A stretch of DNA of 14,965 nt from Gammaproteobacteria bacterium (GTDB lineage Bacteria; Pseudomonadota; Gammaproteobacteria; Pseudomonadales; Azotimanducaceae_A). Location of the stretch: NCBI GenBank assembly GCA_012960755.1, contig DUAT01000132.1, positions 1 to 14,965 of the forward strand, in the 5' to 3' direction. This document shows, piece by piece, positions 8,474-14,620 of this stretch (positions are counted from its first letter, which is position 1; the number at the start of each line of letters is the position of its first letter). Under the pieces are notes generated by a model. It was not told the origin of the DNA. It was given only the letters and a program-made list of their open reading frames with translations, and did no database searches. A program made the translations under genes and the position numbers.

Positions 8474-8568
8474 ATCGCTGCATTCTTCCAAGACGCAACG
8501 GAACCCAATGGCAACAGTGGGTACGGATGAGATTCAATAAATCGAAATCCAATACCTACAAGGCACTT

Positions 8569-9159
8569 TCATTTCTCGGAGATAGCATTCATACCAGCCA
8601 GAACGTAGGTAACAGCGAGATCAATGATTTCCTTTCGATCAACGTCGAGTCGCGCTGCGTGTTGTGCTGCCGCCATTGATGCACTAGAAGACATGGTGGT
8701 AACTAGTTCAGCTTCAGCGATCGTCAACCGAAAACTTTTTGCAGTTATGTTCACTAGGTACTCTGCTGTCTGACGAATATTCCTTCTTTGCTCATCTCGA
8801 ATTCCGATGAGAATTTCTGGCTGACTTTGCAAAATAGGCAATATGTTGCCCGCTGAAAAGTGATCGAAATTGCTCCTAATGAAGACAAAAACAATTTCTT
8901 CAAAGCTCTGAGCTTGTTGGATCTCAATCTGAATTTGCGCATTGAACGTCCGATATTCTTGAGCAAGTAAGGCATGTAAGAGTTCAGGCCGGTTCGAGAA
9001 ATAATTGTAAACAAGTGGTGTCGTCACTCCGGCCTTTCTCGCAAGCGCTTCCATTGTGAAACTTTGTAACCCCTCACTGACGATCATCGCGCTCGCGGTA
9101 TCGAGCAATTGTCTTTTACGTTTTTCCGGTGCAAGTCTTGTCCGAGTTACTTTTGTCAT
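8569..9159 (-). CDS. TetR-family transcriptional regulator (second paralogue)
   Basis: Seen: 196 residues starting at ATG 9159, with the TetR helix-turn-helix around FTMEALARKAGVTTPLVYNY (about residues 34-53) and a C-terminal helical domain sharing FDH..AGNILP, LSQPEI-like QSQPEI and TMSS.AS.AAA blocks with the regulator at 2281-2871. By hand alignment 100 of 196 positions are identical with no gaps. It is divergent from the Rieske oxygenase gene, and two palindromic operators lie between them. A plausible promoter for this gene has its -35 and spacer inside one operator, so autorepression is likely. Inference: the gene and its operator arose from the same ancestral regulator-operator unit as the first regulator. 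The ligand is probably a substrate or intermediate of the adjacent oxygenases. Confidence 0.92.
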   Translation of the reverse strand: MTKVTRTRLAPEKRKRQLLDTASAMIVSEGLQSFTMEALARKAGVTTPLVYNYFSNRPELLHALLAQEYRTFNAQIQIEIQQAQSFEEIVFVFIRSNFDHFSAGNILPILQSQPEILIGIRDEQRRNIRQTAEYLVNITAKSFRLTIAEAELVTTMSSSASMAAAQHAARLDVDRKEIIDLAVTYVLAGMNAISEK

Positions 9160-9187
9160 GTTTGCTCATTTCTTTCAGTATGGCCGC

Positions 9188-9216
9188 ACTATACTCTATA
9201 TTTTAGGCTTCCTAAA
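9188..9216 (-). promoter_or_regulatory. Putative promoter of the second TetR gene
   Basis: Reading the minus strand, a -35-like TTTAGG (9216-9211) and a -10 TATAGT (9193-9188) are separated by 17 nt. The -10 matches consensus at 5 of 6 and the -35 at 3 of 6. The operator at 9199-9219 covers the -35 and most of the spacer, the expected layout for repression by blocking polymerase. Confidence 0.45.
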
Positions 9217-9219
9217 ATA
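9199..9219. promoter_or_regulatory. Predicted TetR operator (copy 2)
   Basis: Left arm TATTTTAGG, spacer CTT, right arm CCTAAAATA; a perfect 9-bp inverted repeat. It overlaps the predicted promoter of the TetR gene at 8569-9159. Same pattern as 2915-2935 and 9227-9247. Confidence 0.78.
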
Positions 9220-9226
9220 AGCTTGC

Positions 9227-9247
9227 TACTTTAGATTCTCTAAAGTA
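9227..9247. promoter_or_regulatory. Predicted TetR operator (copy 3)
   Basis: Left arm TACTTTAGA, spacer TTC, right arm TCTAAAGTA; a perfect 9-bp inverted repeat. Its centre is 28 bp from that of copy 2, and it lies on the Rieske gene side. A weak promoter (TTGCTA at 9223-9228, TAACCT at 9246-9251, 17 nt apart) would straddle it, so it probably controls the oxygenase genes. Confidence 0.78.
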
Positions 9248-9336
9248 ACCTGCGTCAAATAGAAAGAGGTGACTTGGCAGAATCTCTTCGAGACATAGCT
9301 GCTTATAAAATCTCATTGTATTTAGTGGATGTAACC

Positions 9337-10464
9337 ATGAACACCAAAAACCCGCTCCTCAGCGAAGAAAAAGTACTAGAGCGCATATTCAATCACATCG
9401 ATAATAAAACCACGGATCTTGGCGATACTGTCCATAAAGAGCCCGTGGCGAACTACTTGTCCGAAGAACGTTTCGAATCTGAAATTGAGTTGTTGCGACG
9501 CTTGCCTGTTGTTTTTTGTCTTTCAGCGATGCTACCTGACAAGGGCAGTTACATTGCGAGAAAGGCTGCAGGTTCACCCCTGCTCGTGGTGAGAGGCGAT
9601 GACGGCAAAGTTCGAGCCTTTATAAACGCCTGTCGACATCGCGGCATGCAGGTTGCCAAGGACAGTGGCTGCTCTCGTGCTTTCGTATGCCCATACCACG
9701 CGTGGACTTATGGTCTTGATGGTGAACTCAGACATATACCCGGACACGCTGGGTTTCCAGGCGTGGAGCTAAAAGACAACGGTCTCGTTGAGGTCGGTGC
9801 TCTTGAGAAAGGAGGACTCGTCTACGTTAATCAGCGTGGCGCGGTAGATGCTTCGATGCTTGAAAATATGCCAGACTTTTTTGCTAACGAACAAGCGTAC
9901 TTTGATCAGAGTGAATATATCGATGAAGCGAACTGGAAACTGCTAGCTGAAACCACCATGGAGGGGTATCACATCAAGTCTCTCCACAAAAAGAGCTTTT
10001 ATCCCTATGGGCTCGACAATATTACGGTGGTTGAGAATTTTGGTTCTCACTCACGTGTCATTTTTCCGTTTAAGAGAATTGAGAAACTTCGCGATATTGC
10101 CCCCAATGATCAGCATCTGAATGGCATGGTGACATCGGTGTATCAGCTTTTTCCTAATGTTGCCATTTCGATTCTCTCCAAGCATTCAACCGTAACCATC
10201 TTTGAACCGCTAAGCCCAACGCGCACGAAAATGTTGATTCTCCGAGCAACAAACAGGACAGCTGAAGGGGTAAGTACAGATATAGAGGAAGCAAAACGGG
10301 ATGCTAGCTTCGTTAAAGATGCGGGCTTTGATGAAGATCGCGAGGCTGCTTGCGCCATTCAAGGTACCTTAAGCACAAAAGCTAACCAGCACCTTACGTT
10401 TGGGCATTTTGAAAAAGCGATTGTGCATTTTCATCAAAACCTGCGACAACATTTATCAAACTAG
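9337..10464 (+). CDS. Rieske non-haem iron ring-hydroxylating oxygenase, large (alpha) subunit
   Basis: Seen: 375 residues from ATG 9337. The Rieske [2Fe-2S] motif is complete: Cys99-x-His101 (ACRHRG) and Cys118-x2-His121 (CPYHAW). The catalytic domain has NWKLLAETTMEGYHIKSLH with His212 and His217, and Asp334 (or Asp332) in DEDREAACAIQ is the likely third iron ligand. Family knowledge: these enzymes use electrons from a reductase and O2 to hydroxylate, dihydroxylate or demethylate aromatic and other ring or N-methyl compounds. No reductase, ferredoxin or beta subunit gene is nearby, so partners must be encoded elsewhere and the enzyme is probably alpha-only. An in-frame TTG at 9274, just 3' of GAGGTGAC, would add 21 residues; I prefer 9337 because the MNTKNPLLSEEKV start looks like homologue N-termini, but 9274 is not excluded. 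Its control is probably by the adjacent TetR at the two upstream palindromes. Confidence 0.9.
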   Translation: MNTKNPLLSEEKVLERIFNHIDNKTTDLGDTVHKEPVANYLSEERFESEIELLRRLPVVFCLSAMLPDKGSYIARKAAGSPLLVVRGDDGKVRAFINACRHRGMQVAKDSGCSRAFVCPYHAWTYGLDGELRHIPGHAGFPGVELKDNGLVEVGALEKGGLVYVNQRGAVDASMLENMPDFFANEQAYFDQSEYIDEANWKLLAETTMEGYHIKSLHKKSFYPYGLDNITVVENFGSHSRVIFPFKRIEKLRDIAPNDQHLNGMVTSVYQLFPNVAISILSKHSTVTIFEPLSPTRTKMLILRATNRTAEGVSTDIEEAKRDASFVKDAGFDEDREAACAIQGTLSTKANQHLTFGHFEKAIVHFHQNLRQHLSN

Positions 10465-10467
10465 AAT

Positions 10468-10501
10468 TGGGGTAGAGTCACTCTCACCCCATTACTTTTT
10501 T
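10468..10501 (+). terminator. Rho-independent-like terminator between the Rieske and dioxygenase genes
   Basis: GGGGT…ACCCC plus an inner AGAG/CTCT stem with one bulged C form a hairpin (10469-10490, loop TCA), followed 5 nt later by six Ts (10496-10501). It begins a few bases after the Rieske stop codon. It may end the transcript or attenuate read-through into the next gene. Confidence 0.5.
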
Positions 10502-10539
10502 ACATAATAACCATACAAATAGTCACGAGGAATATCAGG

Positions 10540-11763
10540 ATGTCTGATACAAATAACAAGTCGACTCAAAACGCTGACACTGTGAAAAAAATTCCCATGG
10601 TTGATTGGCTTGACCTTGAAAACAACCGCGACAAGTTTCTTGAAGATCTCCGCTATGCTCTTGCAGACTGTGGGTTTCTTGTTCTAACGAATGCACCCGG
10701 CCTTGATGACGAATTCCAACAGCGAGCCTTCAGTGAAGTCCGAGGTTTTTTTGATAGACCTTTGGACTTCAAAAAAACGGCGGCCATCGAAAACAGTCCT
10801 TACGTTCGAGGCTATTCTCTACCAACGCGTGGGGACTCTGGCCGTGGTCAGGTGATTGAGAGCTTTCAGTACGGATTCGACGAGAAGCCTTTGTGCGCCC
10901 ATGATGACGAGTCACAGCCCATCCACGAACGCTTCTTTCGGGGACCCAACACGTGGCCAGAATCAACAACGGTGCCAGGCTTTAAGCCAATGCTCGAAGA
11001 CCTCAACTTGGCCTATCACGGTTTGACGCTTCAATTAGGAGAACTGATCGTTGAGTCGCTAGGTGAAGATCCAGCCGAATTTCGACAATATTTTAATCTC
11101 GAAGAACCATATCTTTTTGCAAGTTTAAACCACAACTTCAGCCTAGACGCGATCGCAGCAGACAAACAGGATTTTATTCGCGAAGAGTATAAGAAGTTTG
11201 CTAGCCCGGTAACGGGTGCACACATTGACGGACCTCCGTTCGTCGCCTTGCTCATCAACGACCGACCTGGATTGCAAGTAGTCGCGGGCGAAGGGAAATG
11301 GATGGACGCCCCAGTGACATGTCGGACAGCCGAGGGCGACTATGACGTGCCAGTGATACCCGGTTCTGTGATCGTCAACACAGGAGGATCATTGATGCAC
11401 CTGAGTGAGGGGCGTTACTCCGCAACGCTCCACCGAGTGAACACCACCATGATTCCCGCAGGCGACACACGCGTATCGATGCCATACTTCTTGCTTCCAA
11501 AGATGGCAGGCGACCTGATACCGTTCGGCAAGTCCGCCGCTTTGAACAATGACACTGTCGGTTATAACGAAGGGCGGGATCGCGGAGCCAATGCAGCTGC
11601 CAATCTCATGAGAACCTATCCAAAATTAACACGTCGTTGGTGGATGAAAGAGTTCACAGAGCTGAAAGCCGCGCACCAGGAGGAAGAGAAGGCCGAAACA
11701 CTGGCTGCCTTCAAATTGGCAAAGGAACGAGGCGAGCGGAATAAAGCAAAGTCCGAAGAATGA
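10540..11763 (+). CDS. Isopenicillin-N-synthase-like non-haem Fe(II)/2-oxoglutarate-type oxygenase
   Basis: Seen: 407 residues. ATG 10540 has GAGG at 10527-10530, 9 nt upstream. The N-terminal DIOX_N-like region (KIPMVDWLDLEN... ALADCGFLVLTNAPG, about 17-55) is followed by the double-stranded beta-helix core. The iron triad is intact: His228-x-Asp230 (GAHIDGPP) and His298 (TLHRVNT), with Arg311-x-Ser313 (TRVSMPYF) in the 2-oxoglutarate carboxylate-binding position. Family knowledge: this group hydroxylates, desaturates or cyclises small molecules using O2, usually with 2-oxoglutarate. The C-terminal tail (after about residue 360) is Lys/Glu-rich and probably helical. It is 76 bp downstream of the Rieske gene on the same strand, with a hairpin and T-run in between, so co-expression may be only partial. 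Two oxygenases in a row suggest successive attack on one substrate; that substrate is not readable. Confidence 0.9.
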   Translation: MSDTNNKSTQNADTVKKIPMVDWLDLENNRDKFLEDLRYALADCGFLVLTNAPGLDDEFQQRAFSEVRGFFDRPLDFKKTAAIENSPYVRGYSLPTRGDSGRGQVIESFQYGFDEKPLCAHDDESQPIHERFFRGPNTWPESTTVPGFKPMLEDLNLAYHGLTLQLGELIVESLGEDPAEFRQYFNLEEPYLFASLNHNFSLDAIAADKQDFIREEYKKFASPVTGAHIDGPPFVALLINDRPGLQVVAGEGKWMDAPVTCRTAEGDYDVPVIPGSVIVNTGGSLMHLSEGRYSATLHRVNTTMIPAGDTRVSMPYFLLPKMAGDLIPFGKSAALNNDTVGYNEGRDRGANAAANLMRTYPKLTRRWWMKEFTELKAAHQEEEKAETLAAFKLAKERGERNKAKSEE

Positions 11764-11781
11764 ATAATTGGTGTGAGGTGA

Positions 11782-11802
11782 AATCTACAAAGTGAGTAGA
11801 TT
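11782..11802 (+). other. Hairpin downstream of the dioxygenase gene
   Basis: AATCTAC (11782-11788), 7-nt loop, GTAGATT (11796-11802): a perfect 7-bp stem beginning 18 nt after the stop. No T-run follows, so it is a weak candidate for a transcript end. Confidence 0.3.
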
Positions 11803-11869
11803 CGCTAATGCAGATTTCGACCTCCCTTGTTCTACTCAGGATACAGATAACAATAAAACTATGATTTTT

Positions 11870-11903
11870 GGGACAGAAGGATTCTTGGAACAGAAAGGTT
11901 CTT
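11870..11903. repeat. Imperfect 17-nt tandem repeat (two units, partial third)
   Basis: GGGACAGAAGGATTCTT (11870-11886) and GGAACAGAAAGGTTCTT (11887-11903) match at 14 of 17 positions. A third start, GGGGCAG, follows at 11904. The region 11764-11971 around it holds no gene I can support. Confidence 0.55.
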
Positions 11904-11971
11904 GGGGCAGTTTACTCATTTTCAGAACCCAATTAGCTCGGCTGCGTTCAAACACCTGCTCCCGAGCTTCT

Positions 11972-12243
11972 CTACAAACCAACGACTAAACAACCTTTGT
12001 CGCCCAAATTGTCATACTCTTTCTGCACAAAACCATCGTTTCCAAACAACATTTTGTAAGCACGGCAGTGGTCTTGTTGATCGGTAAAAGTCATATCCGT
12101 TAACAATCGTTGTTTTAGATCATTCATGACCATTTTTTCGGGAGACATGCGAACACCCCCGTCCAAAGAAGTATCTAAAATCATTAGGCGATTTCTATTT
12201 TCACCATTTTCCCAAGCCATCCATTCAACCTGTTTGCCATGAT
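11972..12243 (-). pseudogene. C-terminal fragment of an unknown gene next to the dead insertion sequence
   Basis: Seen: an open minus-strand frame of about 90 codons that enters from inside the decayed insertion sequence and ends at TAG 11974-11972. Outside the element it reads as an ordinary hydrophilic protein, with pieces such as VEWMAWENGENRNRLMILD and DLKQRLLTDMTFTDQQDHCR. The reading frame crosses the element's inverted repeat, so the upstream part is probably an interrupted gene rather than a natural start; the first internal ATG is at 12220 (82 residues if used). I recognise no family. No Shine-Dalgarno stands out before that ATG. Confidence 0.4.
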
Positions 12244-13175
12244 ACCTGTCCTTCGCAAATATTGATCCGGGGAAATTCAAGCCTTCTCGCCACTCATATC
12301 GATGATGAAGCCCACCTACTTTCGAAAATTCCACCAACTGAACTGCTCTTGAAGTTTTCTTGGATACTTGGCGAACAATTGGCGTTTGTTTGCTGAGACC
12401 TAAGTGAGTTCAATCACTATTGTAGTAAGCAAAATAATCTTTAAGAATTCTTTTAAGATGTCGTTCATTCCAAACAACTATGTGATCTGTACATTCTCTT
12501 GGGATGGGGCTGCCTAGGTACTGCCATTGAGTCGTTCAACATAGGCATTTTGCCAAGGACTTCGATGTGCTGTTAATACTTCTTCGATACCCATTGCTTT
12601 AACGCGATGTTGAAAAACGCTACCGAATATCCTGTCTCTATCCCGAAGTAAGTATTTCGGCGCTATATCCCAAGCGAATGCTTCGGTAATCTGTTGAACA
12701 GTCCACTGCGCGGTTGGATTCGCAGTGACATTGAAGTGAATCACTTTTCTGCGATCATGGCTCAGTACAACAAATACAAATAGCATCTTTAATCGAATCG
12801 TCGCTACAACCAGAAAATCAACTGCGACCATGTCCGTTATATGGTTCTTAATAAAAGCCTTCCAAGTCTGTGGTGGTGGTTTAAGGTTATTTCGACGAAT
12901 GATTCCTGATACTGATATCTCGATTCCTAATTTCAACAATTCACCATGAATTCTGGGAGCACCCCACAACGGATTTGCTTCTGACAATTTCAGTACCAGT
13001 GACTTCACTTCAGCATCCAACGGCGGTCATCCTCGATTATGTCCTCTGGATTTGTGTTGCCAATACAGTTTGAATGCTCGACGATGCCAACCTATCACCG
13101 TTTCAAAAGACACTAATCTGAAAATGCCTGAAACGCAATGAAGTTAAGGCTTACAAATATTTGCGAGGGACGGGT
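12244..13175 (-). mobile_element. Decayed, internally shortened insertion sequence with 20-bp imperfect inverted repeats
   Basis: Seen: ACCTGTCCTTCGCAAATATT at 12244-12263 and, reading the opposite strand from 13175, ACCCGTCCCTCGCAAATATT; 18 of 20 positions match. Between them lies a broken integrase-core transposase on the minus strand. At 932 bp it is too short for the full gene, and the N-terminal third of the transposase is absent. The ends carry TGTCC/CGTCC after ACC, similar in style to the intact element at 1003-2208, but the sequence is a different element. No clear target duplication is visible. Confidence 0.72.
12277..13125 (-). pseudogene. Broken DDE integrase-core transposase
   Basis: Seen: in transcription order, fragments read ETVIGWHRRAFKLYWQHKSR, then after a TGA (13029-13027) PPLDAEVKSLVLKLSEANPL, GAPRIHGELLKLGI, VAVDFLVVATIRL with the first core Asp, YLLRDRDRIFG with the second, and SPWQNAYVERLNG with the Glu. 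The frame then ends at TAG 12516-12514 and resumes shifted as RECTDHIVVWNERHLKRIL, DYFAYYNSD, a TGA (12412-12410), THLGLSKQTP, SRAVQ and finally VGGLHHRYEW. This is the characteristic order and C-terminal GGLHHRY end of a well-known integrase-core transposase group. Two stops are TGA where the family has an Arg (CGA to TGA would explain both), plus one frameshift and loss of the N-terminus, so it cannot make a working enzyme. An open piece at 13020-12514 would be misread as a 168-residue gene on its own. Confidence 0.82.
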
Positions 13176-13203
13176 GGATGAATTGTTTGGTGTGATGCAG
13201 ACT

Positions 13204-13222
13204 GCGGATACCACAGTATTCC
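13204..13222. repeat. Short palindromic repeat, ATACCACAGTAT type
   Basis: Contains GGATACCACAGTATTCC (13206-13222). The 11-mer ACCACAGTATT (13210-13220) recurs inverted at 14642-14652 as AATACTGTGGT. One of several related short palindromes on both sides of the toxin-antitoxin pair. The rest of 13176-13427 holds no gene I can support. Confidence 0.45.
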
Positions 13223-13265
13223 TTGTTATATCTGGAAGATGGCAACAGCATTTCAACTATTAAAG

Positions 13266-13285
13266 GAAGATACTGCGGTATCTTC
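13266..13285. repeat. Perfect 8-bp hairpin, GATACTGCGGTAT family
   Basis: GAAGATAC, loop TGCG, GTATCTTC: all eight pairs match. The 17-mer from 13269 recurs at 14582-14598 with one change, keeping the same loop. No T-run follows, so this is a dispersed repeat rather than a simple terminator. Confidence 0.6.
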
Positions 13286-13427
13286 GGTATTTGAAGGTTC
13301 AGTTATTTGATGGGTAGATGAAAATCGAAGGGATTAGGGTATCGAGTCGATAGGAAATCGTACACTGACGCTAACCGACACACTTATAGAGGGGCGATAA
13401 CAATCCCATGGTCTGCCGAATCACATT

Positions 13428-13443
13428 AGAAATTAATATTTCT
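13428..13443. promoter_or_regulatory. Predicted toxin-antitoxin operator
   Basis: AGAAAT, spacer TAAT, ATTTCT: a perfect inverted repeat directly upstream of the toxin gene. A TGTGATAAAAT stretch overlapping its end (13443-13453) resembles an extended -10. Antitoxins of this type commonly repress their own operon by binding such palindromes. Confidence 0.5.
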
Positions 13444-13480
13444 GTGATAAAATTTCCTGATGAATAGAACAATTTCCTTC

Positions 13481-13837
13481 ATGGCTCGCACTCTTCGTAC
13501 CATCGACAGCTGGCCAGATAATGTCCGCGACATCGTAAAACTAAATCTTCAGTCTTTACAGAATAACCAAGCAACAGCGTTTAGCGATTTACCCGACTGG
13601 AAAAATCAAGGAAAAGTTACCGACAAACCGTTGAAAGGAAAAATCAAAGGAACTTATCAACTCACAGTTAAGGACAAGGATAGCTATAGAGTTGTGTACG
13701 TTGCGCAGTACAAAGATAAAGTCTTTGTACTGCACGCGTTTAAGAAAAAAGTGGAAGGCGCTGATAAAGCTGCTATTGATACGGTTAATGGGCGCTGGAA
13801 GCAACTCAAAGCAGACCGCAAAGCCAAACGCATTTAG
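13481..13837 (+). CDS. RelE/ParE-superfamily toxin, HigB-like (phage-derived Gp49 type)
   Basis: Seen: 118 residues, small and very basic (C-terminal WKQLKADRKAKRI), with the family blocks DSWPDNVRDIVK near the start, KPLKG (49-53), YRVVYV (69-74) and VFVLHAFKKK (81-90). Family knowledge: HigB toxins are ribosome-dependent mRNA endonucleases neutralised by the partner HigA. I chose ATG 13481 (MARTLRTIDSW) because relatives begin close to this motif; ATG 13460 would add 7 residues (MNRTISF). Neither has a Shine-Dalgarno. The gene precedes the antitoxin by 75 bp, the toxin-first order typical of higBA. AT-rich composition differs from the catabolic genes, so the pair was probably acquired separately. 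Confidence 0.83.
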   Translation: MARTLRTIDSWPDNVRDIVKLNLQSLQNNQATAFSDLPDWKNQGKVTDKPLKGKIKGTYQLTVKDKDSYRVVYVAQYKDKVFVLHAFKKKVEGADKAAIDTVNGRWKQLKADRKAKRI

Positions 13838-13852
13838 CGCCGCCTAGATATA

Positions 13853-13868
13853 ATACCAATTTTGGTAT
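13853..13868. promoter_or_regulatory. Palindrome in the toxin-antitoxin gap, with a consensus -10 downstream
   Basis: ATACCAA, spacer TT, TTGGTAT: perfect 7-bp arms. A consensus TATAAT at 13892-13897 lies 16 bp before the antitoxin ATG, with only a poor -35 candidate. The antitoxin may have its own promoter, which would let it be made in excess of the toxin. The palindrome differs in sequence from the one at 13428-13443. Confidence 0.45.
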
Positions 13869-13912
13869 ATATTAATTATATCCACTAAGCATATAATGCA
13901 CGAACCTAGATA

Positions 13913-14209
13913 ATGAGCACCATTGGAAAAGTCATGTATACCGAAGTATCAAACGTATGGGAGTCGCAAGCCAGCAGTCCAGAGGAAGCATTAGCACTTC
14001 AAGCTCGCGCTGATTTAATGATTAATTTACGTGAAATCATTCATAAAAATGGCTGGAATCAAAAAGAAGCAGCCATTCATCTTGGAATTACTCAGAACAG
14101 AGTAAGCTATATTAGTACGGGACAGGTTTCTAAATTTACCACAGACAAACTTATAGGCCTTCTCAGCAAAGCCGGCTATAAAGTTTCGTTAACCGTAAGA
14201 GCGGCTTAG
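13913..14209 (+). CDS. XRE/HTH antitoxin, HigA-like
   Basis: Seen: 98 residues with SSPEEALALQARADLMINLR (21-40) followed by a helix-turn-helix, GWNQKEAAIHLGITQNRVSY (47-66) and the wing/helix STGQVSKFTTDKLIGLL. Family knowledge: this pattern (HTH_37 type) is the standard antitoxin paired with Gp49-like HigB toxins; it binds the toxin and the operon's palindromes. It lies 75 bp downstream of the toxin on the same strand. ATG 13913 has no Shine-Dalgarno, and the predicted -10 at 13892-13897 would give a leader of only about 8-10 nt; ATG 13934 (residue 8) is an alternative. It is intact and full length. Confidence 0.86.
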   Translation: MSTIGKVMYTEVSNVWESQASSPEEALALQARADLMINLREIIHKNGWNQKEAAIHLGITQNRVSYISTGQVSKFTTDKLIGLLSKAGYKVSLTVRAA

Positions 14210-14345
14210 TTTTACACCTACGTAGCAGCTGATAGCTAGATATTTGGGCGGGTGTAAATCTCGACAATTCCAGCATCATCCATTCCCACGATTTCTTCTA
14301 ACGTGCAACATTCGTGGGTATTAGCGATTCTTCAAGGTAGGACAA

Positions 14346-14407
14346 TCAGTCTGAAAATCCCCGTGTCGGTGACCTGGGCGGCCCCGTTATTCCACCTCTG
14401 GCCACCA
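14346..14407 (+). pseudogene. tRNA-Phe-like 3' remnant with a disrupted T arm
   Basis: Seen: CTGAAAATCCCCGTGTCGGTG (split here as CTGAAAATCC + CCGTGTCGGTG, 14351-14371) resembles the anticodon loop (GAA), 3' anticodon strand and variable loop of a bacterial tRNA-Phe. ATTCCACCTCTGGCCACCA (14389-14407) resembles its T-arm 3' strand, acceptor strand and encoded CCA. The T loop between them is replaced by a longer GC-rich segment, the 5' anticodon strand (TCAGT) does not pair with TCCCC, and no GGCCAGA acceptor strand is found upstream. It cannot be a working tRNA. Resemblance is judged from memory of tRNA-Phe sequences. The surrounding 14210-14620 holds no gene I can support. Confidence 0.35.
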
Positions 14408-14570
14408 TTAACCTTCGCATTTCTTGCGGGGTTCAAAGAATCCACGATATTTCCCAATTGTTAAAACAGGTGCGGAAAGTCGTAATTATCCCATGGTCCA
14501 CCATCAAGGCCACGTAACCTGCATCTGGTAAAAATTGAAGCGTCGGAATCTCGGCATAGTCTTATTATGG

Positions 14571-14598
14571 GAAATACTACGGATACTGCGGTATTTTC
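14571..14598. repeat. GATACTGCGGTAT-family palindrome, second copy
   Basis: ATAC, loop TGCG, GTAT (14583-14594), inside a wider GAAATAC…GTATTTTC inverted repeat. The 17-mer from 14582 matches that at 13269-13285 at 16 positions. Confidence 0.55.
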
Positions 14599-14620
14599 TG
14601 TTGGGAATTGCTCTGTAATC

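Noticed and set aside
11792..11989. GTG-initiated 65-codon frame after AGGTGA
   Set aside because: Its ribosome site is reasonable, but the translation passes through the tandem repeat and a hairpin and looks non-coding.
12514..13020. A stand-alone 168-residue integrase gene
   Set aside because: It is the middle portion of a broken transposase: matching pieces continue on both sides past stops and a frameshift.
14346..14407. Functional tRNA-Phe
   Set aside because: The anticodon stem does not pair, the T loop is far too long and no 5' acceptor strand is present.
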